The notes under the pieces: model-generated
Database searches by the model: none
What the model was told of the DNA's origin: nothing
What the model saw: only the letters and a program-made list of their open reading frames with translations
In this document: in pieces, positions 23,565-32,003 of the stretch
Layout: each line of letters begins with the position of its first letter
Numbering within the stretch: the first letter of the stretch is position 1
Translations under genes and position numbers: made by a program
Assembly: GCA_910574745.1 (NCBI GenBank)
Contig: CAJTCE010000008.1
Location: 61,525-125,524 of the forward strand
DNA length: 64,000 bases
DNA from: Lachnospiraceae bacterium
GTDB taxonomy: Bacteria > Bacillota > Clostridia > Lachnospirales > Lachnospiraceae
Reading direction: 5' to 3'

Positions 23565-26500
23565 GTGGCAAACAACATAAAGGGAATTACAATCGAGATC
23601 GGGGGAAATACCACAAAATTAACCTCCGCACTTTCCAATGTAAACAAAGAAGTCAGAGGAACACAGGCGGAATTAAAAGAGGTTGAAAAACTTTTAAAAC
23701 TTGACCCCAAAAACACGGAAGCCCTGGCACAAAAGCAGAAATTATTAAAAGATGCAATATCCGAAACCAAAGAAAAACTGGACGTTTTAAAAACAGCGGA
23801 AGCCCAGGTGGAAGAACAGTTTAAAAGGGGCGAGGTTTCGGAAGAACAATACAGAGCGTTAAAACGAGAAATAGAAGCAACGGAACTTTCTTTAAAGAAC
23901 CTGGAAAGTCAGGCAAAAGAAAGCAATGTCACGCTTGAAAGCGTGGGACAAGCCTTTGAACGGGTGGGGGATAAAGCAACAACAATTGGAAACAAACTCA
24001 TGCCCGTTACGGCAGGAATTACAGCATTAGGCGGTGCCGGGATAGCGGCGGCAATGGATTTAGATGATGGTTACGACACCATTATTACAAAGACGGGAGC
24101 CACAGGGGAAGCCCTGGAAGAATTAAACGAAGTAGCGGAAAACTTATTTACAAATTTACCAATCGAAATGGAAGATGCCGGAACGGCGGTTGGGGAGATA
24201 AACACCCGTTTTGGAGCCACAGGGGAAGTCCTGGAGGGGCTTTCCGAAGATTTCATAAAATTTGCAAACATCAACGGAACGGACCTCAATAATTCGATTG
24301 GAAAAGTTGATAAGATAATGGAACAATTCAACATTGATGCTTCCGAAACTGGAAATGTACTTGGGTTGATAACCCAAAAAGGACAGGCAACGGGAATCAG
24401 TGTTGATGTACTCATGGACAGTGTACAAAAGAACGGGGCAACATTTAAGGAAATGGGCCTTAATATGATCCAGGCCATTGACCTTTTGGCACAGTTTGAA
24501 GCAAACGGAGTGAACGCAGATACTGCAATTGCCGGGTTGCGGAAATCAATAAAAGCATATACGGACGAGGGGAAAAGCGTTGATGAAGCCCTTGCCCTTA
24601 CCATAGACAGCATAAAGAACGCTTCAAGCGAAACAGAAGCGTTGAGCATTGCCCAGGAAGTTTTTGGAACCAAAGGGGCGGCAGAAATGACAACCGCCAT
24701 CCGGGAGGGCCGCATTGATTTAGAAAATCTTTCTTCCTCAATGGAAGAATACGGAACAATTGTTTCTGATACATTTGAAGCTACACAGGACCCCTGGGAC
24801 GAAGCAAAAATTGCAACAAACAATTTGAAATTAGCGGCAGCGGATTTGGGCGGCACGCTTTTATCTTCATTACAGCCAACAATTACAATGGTTGTGGGAA
24901 AGGTAAAAGAATTTACACAGTGGTTTAGAAATTTGAGTGACAGCCAGAAGCAAACCATTATAAAGGTGGCGGCACTGGTGGCAGCAATCGGGCCGGCCTT
25001 TATTGCTTTTGGGAAATTAAGTACCGGGATTTCAAACGTGATAGGAGTAGTAACAAAGCTGAAAGGGGCAATGGGTGCGGGCGGCGGTCTAGCAAAAGTC
25101 CTTACAATGCTTACAGGGCCGGTTGGAATCGTGATCGGGATAATAGCAGCATTAGCCGCCGGGTTTGTTGCGCTATATAAGACAAATGATGAATTCCGGG
25201 AAAAAGTAAATGCGGCGGTTGCAAAAATAAAAACTGCATTTTCGGAAATGTGGCAAAATATTCAACCGATTTTAACGCAGCTAAAGCAGGCATTTATAAA
25301 TCTAATGTCCGCATTGCGGCCAATATTTGAATTTATTCTTACATATGTCATGGCCGTAGCAAACGGAATCATCCAGGCGGCAGAGCCGATTATTTCCGCC
25401 GTAAAAAATGCGGTTGACTTTATAACAAATATCATAAAGGCAGCAACGGCACTTTTCCGGGGCGATTTTGACGGATTTTTTTCATACCTGGGGGCAGCGT
25501 TGCAAAATTGCATAGATTTTGCAAAAAATATTATTTCCGCCGCCGTGAATTTTCTTGTCGGTTTTTTCGCGGGATTCGGTATTGATATTAAAGCCGTTTT
25601 TTCCGGGATTTGGGAATGGATAGTTTCCGTATTTTCCGGGGTAGGTCAGTGGTTCCATGATAGGTTTACAGAAGCCTACACCAATGTAACCAACGTATTT
25701 GCGGCAATCGGCCAGTGGTTCGGTGCCAGGTGGCAGGATATAAAGAACGCCCTGGCAGCAGTCGCAACATGGTTCCTTACCATGTTCACAAATGCCTACA
25801 CCAACGTAACCAACGTATTTGCGGCAATCGGCCAGTGGTTCGGTGCCAGGTGGCAGGATATAAAGAACGCCCTGGCAGCAGTCGCAACATGGTTCCTTAC
25901 CATGTTCACAAATGCCTACACCAATGTAACCAACGTATTTGCGGCAATCGGGGCCTGGTTCGGGCAGAGGTGGCAGGATATAAAGAACGCCCTGGCCACG
26001 GTTGCATCCTGGTTCCTTACAACATTTACAAACGCCTATACCAATGTAAAGAATGTGTTTGCGGCAATCGGGGCCTGGTTCGGGCAGAGGTGGCAGGATG
26101 TGAAGAACGCCCTTGCGGCGGTTCCGTCCTGGTTCCAAACGCAATTTCAAAACGCCTGGACCAATATAAAAAATGTGTTTTCCGGGGTGGGTTCGTTTTT
26201 TGCGGGAATTTGGAACACAATACAGGCACAGTTTACCAATATCGGCCAAAAGGTCGGGGATGCCATAGGCGGTGCGTTTAAATCCGCTATGAATTCCGCC
26301 CTTTCCACGGTGGAAAATGCCGTGAATAAGGCAATTGGATTCATAAATGGTGCCATTGATGTAATAAACACTTTGCCGGGTGTGAGCGTTGGGCATGTGG
26401 GCAATGTATCTCTTCCGAGATTGGCCCGCGGCGGTGTACTGGAAGAGGGGCAGGCAATTGTTGCCGAAGCGGGGCCGGAGTTGCTTTCTATGGTAAATGG

Positions 26501-26687
26501 GAAAACCATTGTAACGCCGCTTACAGGAACCGCACGCAATACGGCAATGCAGGCAGCAGGCGGAGGAAATGGCGGATATAATCAGACCATCAATATTTAT
26601 TCCCCAAAGCCGCTTAGCCCGTATGAGATAGCAAGGCAGACCAGGAACCAAACCCAAAGAATGGTACTTGCAATACAAAGGGGGTAA
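23565..26687 (+). CDS. tape measure protein with 40-residue tandem repeats
   Basis: A 1,040-residue protein whose length sets tail length. It has an N-terminal coiled coil (about 10-125), a TP901-type core (about 135-520), hydrophobic segments (about 470-690), then four near-perfect 40-residue repeats (about 703-862; e.g. AAIGQWFGARWQDIKNAL). The C-terminal part is amphipathic and ends with Gly-rich and basic segments. GTG 23565 follows AAAGGGGG. The repeat length equals 120 bp; copies 1 and 2 are nearly identical in DNA. Confidence 0.93.
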   Translation: MANNIKGITIEIGGNTTKLTSALSNVNKEVRGTQAELKEVEKLLKLDPKNTEALAQKQKLLKDAISETKEKLDVLKTAEAQVEEQFKRGEVSEEQYRALKREIEATELSLKNLESQAKESNVTLESVGQAFERVGDKATTIGNKLMPVTAGITALGGAGIAAAMDLDDGYDTIITKTGATGEALEELNEVAENLFTNLPIEMEDAGTAVGEINTRFGATGEVLEGLSEDFIKFANINGTDLNNSIGKVDKIMEQFNIDASETGNVLGLITQKGQATGISVDVLMDSVQKNGATFKEMGLNMIQAIDLLAQFEANGVNADTAIAGLRKSIKAYTDEGKSVDEALALTIDSIKNASSETEALSIAQEVFGTKGAAEMTTAIREGRIDLENLSSSMEEYGTIVSDTFEATQDPWDEAKIATNNLKLAAADLGGTLLSSLQPTITMVVGKVKEFTQWFRNLSDSQKQTIIKVAALVAAIGPAFIAFGKLSTGISNVIGVVTKLKGAMGAGGGLAKVLTMLTGPVGIVIGIIAALAAGFVALYKTNDEFREKVNAAVAKIKTAFSEMWQNIQPILTQLKQAFINLMSALRPIFEFILTYVMAVANGIIQAAEPIISAVKNAVDFITNIIKAATALFRGDFDGFFSYLGAALQNCIDFAKNIISAAVNFLVGFFAGFGIDIKAVFSGIWEWIVSVFSGVGQWFHDRFTEAYTNVTNVFAAIGQWFGARWQDIKNALAAVATWFLTMFTNAYTNVTNVFAAIGQWFGARWQDIKNALAAVATWFLTMFTNAYTNVTNVFAAIGAWFGQRWQDIKNALATVASWFLTTFTNAYTNVKNVFAAIGAWFGQRWQDVKNALAAVPSWFQTQFQNAWTNIKNVFSGVGSFFAGIWNTIQAQFTNIGQKVGDAIGGAFKSAMNSALSTVENAVNKAIGFINGAIDVINTLPGVSVGHVGNVSLPRLARGGVLEEGQAIVAEAGPELLSMVNGKTIVTPLTGTARNTAMQAAGGGNGGYNQTINIYSPKPLSPYEIARQTRNQTQRMVLAIQRG
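25672..26151 (+). repeat. four tandem 120-bp repeats in the tape measure gene
   Basis: Units start near 25672, 25792, 25912 and 26032. The first two differ by only a few bases (for example AAT versus AAC in one codon), and the third and fourth are progressively diverged. All keep the reading frame. Recombination among copies would change tail length in steps of 40 residues. Confidence 0.85.
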
Positions 26688-26690
26688 AAC

Positions 26691-27596
26691 ATGGACAGGC
26701 GTATTATTTGCACAAATGAAAACAATATTGCGGTGGAGTTTAACCATGATTTTAACCCTTTCTTTCTACTGTCAGTGGCGGGTATTTATGGAATATCCGC
26801 CAACGTGACAACATCAGAGAACACAACCATTGACGGTTCCACATACCAGGGAAGCACGGCAAAGGAAAGAAATATTGTCATAACCGCACAGATGGACAGT
26901 AATTATAAAGCGAACAGAGATTTCCTTTACCGGGTTTTCAAGCTGAAAAGCACCGGGAATTTTACATACCTGGAAGATGGGGACACAAAACAGATTGATT
27001 ACAAGGTGGAAGATATAGACATAGGGGAAAAAGGCGTTGTTCGGGATATTGTCATTTCCCTTATATGCCCGGACCCGTTTTTTAAGGATTTGGATGATGT
27101 GGAAATTGTCATGGCATCATGGGTGGATGATCTGGAATTTCCCGTGTGCTTCCCGGAAGAGGGAATAGAATTTGGACACAGGGAAGCGGACCTGGTAAAA
27201 GAGATTGACAACGACACAGGGGCGGACAATATCGGAATTATGGCCGTGATTCGGGCGGATGGGCCGGTAAACAATCCGGCAATCTACCATTCGGAAACCG
27301 GGGAATATACGAAACTTGAAATTGAAATGGCAAGCGGCCAAATTATCATTATTACCACAGGACAGAACAAAAAGAAAACATGGCTATTAGAGGATGTGAG
27401 CCAGTCTGAAATAAACGAAAAAGGATATGAAGCCCTTATTGCAGAAAAAGGCGTGAATATAAATGAATTTCTTTGTGAGGGGTCGGAATTCATACAGTTA
27501 CAGCATGGAAAAAACACAATCACATACACGGCGGACACAGGAACAAACTACATGAGCGTTTCCATCTTTTACCGCCTGTTATATTTGGGGGTGTAG
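26691..27596 (+). CDS. distal tail protein (Dit-like)
   Basis: A 301-residue protein just after the tape measure. The N-terminal half (about 1-130) has the Dit pattern of strands and a hinge (GIYGISANV...). It forms the ring at the tail tip on which the hub and receptor-binding proteins are mounted. It is separated from the next gene by 1 base. Confidence 0.82.
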   Translation: MDRRIICTNENNIAVEFNHDFNPFFLLSVAGIYGISANVTTSENTTIDGSTYQGSTAKERNIVITAQMDSNYKANRDFLYRVFKLKSTGNFTYLEDGDTKQIDYKVEDIDIGEKGVVRDIVISLICPDPFFKDLDDVEIVMASWVDDLEFPVCFPEEGIEFGHREADLVKEIDNDTGADNIGIMAVIRADGPVNNPAIYHSETGEYTKLEIEMASGQIIIITTGQNKKKTWLLEDVSQSEINEKGYEALIAEKGVNINEFLCEGSEFIQLQHGKNTITYTADTGTNYMSVSIFYRLLYLGV

Positions 27597-27597
27597 C

Positions 27598-28641
27598 ATG
27601 AAAGTTTGGGTTTATAACAGAGAAATGAGATTGCAAGGGACTATTGAAAACCACACATCCTTTATATGGGCCAGGAAGCTGTACACAGCCGGGAAGTTTG
27701 AAATACATGCCCCTGCAACGGCGGACAACCTGGAATTGTTACGCCCCGGCAACATTATCACAAAAGGGGACAAAGACGAAGCGGCGGTTATACGGGGATT
27801 AGAGAATGAAGAAAGCACCGTATTAAACGAGATCACACGGACGGGATACTTCATGCCTATATATTTTAATGACCGCTTGACAGGCCCCACAATCAATTTT
27901 AACGGCAAGGCGGAAGAGGCCCTATATATGTTAGCACATACGCCGGAAATCGTCCCCAGGATGGCATACGGAGCCTTACAGGGGTACACAGAAAAAGTGG
28001 AATTTCAGGCAACATATAAAAACACCCTTTCTCACATGGAGAAAATTGCAAGGGCATCCGGCCTGGGGTTCCGTGTGGTGCCGGATTTCAAAGAAAAAAA
28101 ATTGACCTATGAGGTTTACAGGGGAAAGAACCGCACGGAGGGACAGCAGGAAAATCCACAGGTTATTTTTTCAGAAACCTATAACAATCTGAACCGAACA
28201 AAGTATGCCTACAATGACGAACTGTATAAAACCAAAGTAATTGTGGGCGGGGATGGAGAGGGGAAAAACAGGGTATATGTAACAGTCGGCGGCGGAAGCG
28301 GACTTGACTTGCGGGAAGTCTTCCTGGATGCAAAGGACATAAATCGGGAAGAAATGACCCAGGCACAATATTTGGCGGCATTGCGGGCCAGGGGGGAAGA
28401 ATATCTGAAAACATCTTGTCAGATCGCAGAATGTTTTGAGAGTGAAGCGGAAGCCGAAGTGAATTTTACCTACAAACGGGATTATGACCTGGGGGACATT
28501 GTGACAGTAAAGAAAAAAAATTGGAAAATAACAACCGATTTGCGTATAACCGAACTTAAAGAAGTTTATGAGTATGGCGGAATGTTTGTTGTTCCTACTT
28601 TTGGGGATGCCATACCCGAAACGATTAATTGGGACATTTAG
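27598..28641 (+). CDS. tail hub protein, Gp37-like
   Basis: A 347-residue baseplate hub of the siphovirus ReqiPepy6 Gp37 type; the N-terminus (MKVWVYNREMRLQG) and WARKLYTAGKFEIHAP segment are characteristic. Such proteins form the central spike base. No lytic motif is visible. It follows Dit directly. Confidence 0.85.
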   Translation: MKVWVYNREMRLQGTIENHTSFIWARKLYTAGKFEIHAPATADNLELLRPGNIITKGDKDEAAVIRGLENEESTVLNEITRTGYFMPIYFNDRLTGPTINFNGKAEEALYMLAHTPEIVPRMAYGALQGYTEKVEFQATYKNTLSHMEKIARASGLGFRVVPDFKEKKLTYEVYRGKNRTEGQQENPQVIFSETYNNLNRTKYAYNDELYKTKVIVGGDGEGKNRVYVTVGGGSGLDLREVFLDAKDINREEMTQAQYLAALRARGEEYLKTSCQIAECFESEAEAEVNFTYKRDYDLGDIVTVKKKNWKITTDLRITELKEVYEYGGMFVVPTFGDAIPETINWDI

Positions 28642-28657
28642 GAAAGGAGAAAAAAGC

Positions 28658-29695
28658 ATGGTACAAGGATTTTTCTATAATTCCGTGGGCGGGGATAGGA
28701 AATACAATGGAAATTCCGTAAATGAAAGCAAGCGTCCGTTTTACAAAGACGGAGTTTTTGCGGGACATTTGGAAGTGACCGCAGACGGCGAAGAAATGGC
28801 CGTAACCGTGGACGGCGGGGAAAAGACCGGGTTTGCCTGGATAAATGCCCACACTATACACAATACAACCCCTCTTCCCCTTGACATATCCCAGGCAAGC
28901 GGAACACTTGACCGTATAGATCGTGTTGTATTAAGGAATGACGAAACAGAAAGAAAGCCGTCAATCTACATTTTAGAGGGGGCTTTTTCATCAGCACCGA
29001 CAGCCCCGGAACTTACCAACACGGACATAATCCAGGAAAAATGTTTGGCGGAAATCTATGTGCGTGCCGGAGCCGTGGCAATCACACAGGCGGACATAAA
29101 GGACACCAGGGCGGATGGAACAATTTGCGGGTTTGTAGCAAGCCAGTTTAAGGAATTTGATTTTTCACAGTGGCAGAAACAGTTTGATGAACATTTTGCA
29201 CAGTTAAAAAAACAGTACGGCATTGATTACAAGGCTTTCACTGAAAGCTATGCGGCAATGACAGCATCATTTATGAATGTGCAGAGCCAGGAGTGGGACG
29301 CATGGTTTCAGAGCAAAAAGGAAGAACTTGCCGGGGATGTGGCCGGAAATTTACAAATGCAGATTGACGGATTGAAAGTACACATCCGAAATATTGCACT
29401 TAAAATTTACCTGGAAAATCATTTGGAGCAGATAACGGCACCTATTACCGTAACGCTGATAAACAAGACAACAGGAACGGTTTACACCAAAGAAGCAACG
29501 GAAAGCGGGATGGGATTCTATATAACAGAGGTTGGGGAATACAAGGTGGAATCTTCCCTGGAAAGTGTAATGGTAACGCCTAAAGCCTTTACGGTAACAC
29601 ATGAAGACTTTACCAAACAAAGGACCCTTGCAATAAGAGAGGGCAGCAACATTGGATATATGGGCAATTATATTGGTGCCTATATCACGCAATAG
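28658..29695 (+). CDS. tail tip structural protein
   Basis: A 345-residue protein. ATG 28658 is preceded by AAAGGAGA; the open frame upstream overlaps the hub gene. The N-terminal domain (about 1-175) resembles baseplate proteins of Firmicutes phages (FFYNSVGGDRKYN start). The middle is a coiled coil (about 170-255) and the C-terminus is a beta domain. It probably connects hub and receptor-binding tip. Confidence 0.7.
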   Translation: MVQGFFYNSVGGDRKYNGNSVNESKRPFYKDGVFAGHLEVTADGEEMAVTVDGGEKTGFAWINAHTIHNTTPLPLDISQASGTLDRIDRVVLRNDETERKPSIYILEGAFSSAPTAPELTNTDIIQEKCLAEIYVRAGAVAITQADIKDTRADGTICGFVASQFKEFDFSQWQKQFDEHFAQLKKQYGIDYKAFTESYAAMTASFMNVQSQEWDAWFQSKKEELAGDVAGNLQMQIDGLKVHIRNIALKIYLENHLEQITAPITVTLINKTTGTVYTKEATESGMGFYITEVGEYKVESSLESVMVTPKAFTVTHEDFTKQRTLAIREGSNIGYMGNYIGAYITQ

Positions 29696-29717
29696 AAAGA
29701 AAGTGAGGACTGAAAAA

Positions 29718-30164
29718 ATGGTAGGATTTCCGAAGAACATCAAAACAAGGGCGGACCTGGTAAACACATACAAATTAGTGAAAAAAGGGAAGCTGAAAAA
29801 AGAGGATTGGTTGGCGGCGGTTGAAAAGTTGGAGGGACAAAACTGGATTGTGTGCCCCATACTTTCCATGTCGGAGGATAGAAAAACCGTGACGCTGAAT
29901 TTCTGCAATGAAGCGGAAGAGGGGCAGAAGATCAGAAACGGCAGCATTTTCCCCACAATCAATGGAATTTCCGTGGAAACGGAAGAGCAGACAAAAGAGG
30001 ATATGGAAGCAGGAAAAACAGAGGTAAAACACACTGTTTTAACATTATCCCGTGCCCTGTTAAAAGATACCGTGGAAATAGGAATTCCGGCGGCGATTAC
30101 TTTCTATGAACGCCTGGGGATTGCGGAAGCGGAAGTGGAAGAAATGAAAGGAGCGTTACAGTAA
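29718..30164 (+). CDS. unknown protein linked to the variable tip protein
   Basis: A 148-residue protein. ATG 29718 follows GAAAGTGAGG. The first half is basic and helical, the second half is beta-rich. It overlaps the variable protein gene by 1 base (TAATG), so the two are translationally coupled. It could be a chaperone or tail-tip partner for the diversified protein; this is inferred from position only. Confidence 0.6.
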   Translation: MVGFPKNIKTRADLVNTYKLVKKGKLKKEDWLAAVEKLEGQNWIVCPILSMSEDRKTVTLNFCNEAEEGQKIRNGSIFPTINGISVETEEQTKEDMEAGKTEVKHTVLTLSRALLKDTVEIGIPAAITFYERLGIAEAEVEEMKGALQ

Positions 30165-31258
30165 TGGGAAGATTATTTGTATATGATGAAAATATGACGG
30201 ATGAACGGGCAAAGATCACAGTGGAGAAGATGGCAGCAGTTGCCGACATTACCGCCCCGGAAAAGGCGTATATCGCAGCCACAGGGGATAAAACGCTTTC
30301 TGTTATAGGCGGGTGTGTTATCGGTGTAGGCGGGTCCATATTTCAGACGGCGGAAACGGAATTGACCGTTGCAAACCTGGACGAAGCGGCAGACTTCATA
30401 CATGGGCACGATTATTATATTTATATCTGTGACCCGGGGAATGATTCACAGGATGAAATCTACATGATTTCCGAAAATTCCACCTGGCCCAACGGGGACG
30501 AATGGGACATGGACAACACCCGCAAAATTGGCGGATTCCATTATGGACGGGTACGCAATGTGAACGAGTACGGCCAGGAAGTAAACGCCGCCGGGGCGGT
30601 TCGTGGCAGCGGTTGGGAAAGCAATACAAAAGTTGCCATTATACCAAATTCCGTATGGACCACGGCACACCGCCCGAAGTGTGACCCGGCGGGAATGGTG
30701 TACCTGGGGAACGCCTTGTGGGGGGATATATACATTGCATCCAGTGACGGCGGCCAGGGCTTACAATCCGCATACAATGCAATACCAATCACAGGCACAG
30801 AGGGCCTTAATTGGTACATAGCCAATGAAAAAGCGGCCAGGGTAGGGAAAAGATTGCCGAGTTATGCAGAATGGCTTGTAGGGGCAGAGGGAAGCCCACA
30901 GGGCCTTGATGGAAGCAATGCAAACGGGCACACGGCAACCACGAACACGGCACGGGCAGCAGTTGGAAAGATAGCCAATGCCGTTTCCGTGAAAAATGTA
31001 TGTGATGCGGCGGGGGATGTTTGGAAATGGCTTGATGAATTTTGCCTGGACCCTACGGCCACCGCCTGGACTTGGCACAATGTAATCCCTGGCTATGGGC
31101 AGATTTACATGCCGAGTGCAACGGCCTTGCGCGCTTTCCTTGCGGGCGGCAGTTGGGGCAGCGGGGTTCATTGCGGTTCCCGGGCGGTCAATTGCAACGT
31201 TTGCCCGTGGAACGTGAGCACGAGCTTTGGCGTGTGGTGCGTGTGTGACAGTCTGTAA
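30164..31258 (+). CDS. DGR target: variable C-type-lectin/FGE-like tail protein
   Basis: A 364-residue protein diversified by the retroelement. An N-terminal segment (about 1-140) probably attaches it to the tail. The rest has the formylglycine-generating-enzyme / C-type-lectin pattern known from DGR targets, with Trp- and Gly-rich stretches (AGDVWKWLDEF). VR encodes residues 321-362 (start ALRAFLAGGSW, end VWCVCD). It displays variable residues on a stable scaffold to bind host surface receptors. By its place at the end of the tail genes it is probably the receptor-binding tip. Confidence 0.92.
   Translation: MGRLFVYDENMTDERAKITVEKMAAVADITAPEKAYIAATGDKTLSVIGGCVIGVGGSIFQTAETELTVANLDEAADFIHGHDYYIYICDPGNDSQDEIYMISENSTWPNGDEWDMDNTRKIGGFHYGRVRNVNEYGQEVNAAGAVRGSGWESNTKVAIIPNSVWTTAHRPKCDPAGMVYLGNALWGDIYIASSDGGQGLQSAYNAIPITGTEGLNWYIANEKAARVGKRLPSYAEWLVGAEGSPQGLDGSNANGHTATTNTARAAVGKIANAVSVKNVCDAAGDVWKWLDEFCLDPTATAWTWHNVIPGYGQIYMPSATALRAFLAGGSWGSGVHCGSRAVNCNVCPWNVSTSFGVWCVCDSL
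31124..31249 (+). repeat. DGR variable repeat (VR)
   Basis: 126 bp aligned without gaps to TR at 31723-31848. I find 13 differences, every one at a template A (10 A to G, 2 A to T, 1 A to C), and none at the 100 other bases. Changed codons include CAC to CGC, AAC to GGC, AAT to GTT and TAC to TGC. The last 21 bases before 31249 are identical to TR and end in GAC, forming the likely homing initiation side. Confidence 0.95.
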
Positions 31259-31265
31259 TCTGCTT

Positions 31266-31285
31266 GGGCGGGCGGAAGCCCGCCC
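31266..31285 (+). promoter_or_regulatory. DGR target-recognition hairpin
   Basis: GGGCGGGC (31266-31273), loop GGAA, GCCCGCCC (31278-31285): an 8-bp perfect stem with a 4-base loop, 16 bp after the end of VR. In phage BPP-1 a hairpin/cruciform of the same stem and loop size with a GRNA-type loop is needed for retrohoming; GGAA fits. No such hairpin follows TR. It may also work as a weak terminator for the tail operon. Confidence 0.8.
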
Positions 31286-31305
31286 CATGTGAGGGGGAAA
31301 GATAA

Positions 31306-31683
31306 ATGGCGGAAAAGAAACAAAATGCCTATATGGATTCAATGGTGCTGTATCAAAAGACATACGATTTTTTGAAATACATATATCCTGTATTGGCACA
31401 ATTTCCGAAATTTGAAAAATTTGCGCTTCAAACGCAGATCAAGACGGCCATTTTTGAAATGCTGAAAAATATTATCAGATTCAGAAAGACCGGGACCAAA
31501 AGCCATATTTATGCCGTGGATGTGGAACTGGAATTCATAAGAACGCTTATTAGGCTTTCTTTTGACCTGGAATATAAGGCAATGGGAAAGCACCGTTACG
31601 AAGTAGCAAGCCGCCGCATGGCGGAAATGGGAAAGATAACAGGCGGGATTATTGAAGCCATAAAGGAAAACAAGTGGAAATAA
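31306..31683 (+). CDS. avd: DGR accessory variability determinant (Avd)
   Basis: A 125-residue basic, all-helical protein with the four-helix-bundle pattern of Avd / 23S-rRNA-intervening-sequence proteins (VLYQKTYDFLKYIYPVL, then LKNIIRFRKTGTK). Avd forms a pentamer that binds the reverse transcriptase and template RNA. ATG 31306 follows GAGGGGGAAAG. It sits between VR hairpin and TR, in the standard order. Confidence 0.88.
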   Translation: MAEKKQNAYMDSMVLYQKTYDFLKYIYPVLAQFPKFEKFALQTQIKTAIFEMLKNIIRFRKTGTKSHIYAVDVELEFIRTLIRLSFDLEYKAMGKHRYEVASRRMAEMGKITGGIIEAIKENKWK

Positions 31684-31695
31684 CCCCGCTTGGGG
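31684..31695 (+). other. short hairpin upstream of TR
   Basis: CCCC (31684-31687), loop GCTT, GGGG (31692-31695) directly after the avd stop and 28 bp before TR. It may structure the 5' side of the template RNA. Confidence 0.35.
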
Positions 31696-31722
31696 AAACT
31701 GTTAATTCGCACCGCAGCCGTT

Positions 31723-31848
31723 GCCTTGCACGCTTTCATTGCGGGCGGCAATTGGAACAACGGGGTTCATTGCGGTTCCCGGACGGTCAATTGCAACAAT
31801 TACCCGTGGAACGTGAACACGAACATTGGCGTGTGGTGCGTGTGTGAC
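31723..31848 (+). repeat. DGR template repeat (TR)
   Basis: A 126-bp non-coding template between avd and RT. In the VR frame it would read 42 codons with nine Asn codons (AAT/AAC), the typical design that lets A mutagenesis generate many amino acids. Of its 26 A residues 13 are changed in the present VR. Conserved Trp, Gly and Cys codons contain no A and stay fixed. Confidence 0.95.
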
Positions 31849-32003
31849 TTGAAAATTTGCAGGCACAGAAGCCCAAAGGGCCACTGGCAAAGATTAATCT
31901 GTTTTGATTAGTCAGACGGTTTTCCCGTTCCGGGCGGACCCGGACAAATTAAAAAAGGCACCGCCTTTAAGTAAATGAAAATATTGAAAATTGGTAGGGC
32001 AAA
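31849..32003 (+). ncRNA. DGR template RNA spacer
   Basis: 155 bases between TR and the RT start, similar in length to the spacer RNA that primes cDNA synthesis in BPP-1. It contains a GATTAATC/GATTAGTC hairpin (loop TGTTTT, one mismatch) and an AAAGGC/GCCTTT hairpin near 31957-31972. No ORF of significance. It is expected to form the structured 3' part of the TR RNA. Confidence 0.6.

Noticed and set aside
24071..24958. Long minus-strand ORF of 295 codons
   Set aside because: It lies wholly antisense to the tape measure gene, has odd Ser/Phe-rich composition and no ribosome site.
25672..26151. Possible CRISPR-like repeat array
   Set aside because: Repeats are contiguous 120-bp units without unique spacers and lie in frame within the tape measure gene.
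25715..26281. 188-codon plus-strand ORF in another frame
   Set aside because: Repetitive shadow of the same 120-bp units.
25482..26747. 421-codon minus-strand ORF
   Set aside because: Shadow of the tandem repeats in the tape measure gene; the composition (Cys, Gly, Pro, Tyr) is unnatural.
30761..31399. 212-codon minus-strand ORF over the DGR target
   Set aside because: Antisense shadow with Arg/Pro/Ala-rich composition; crosses VR and the hairpin.
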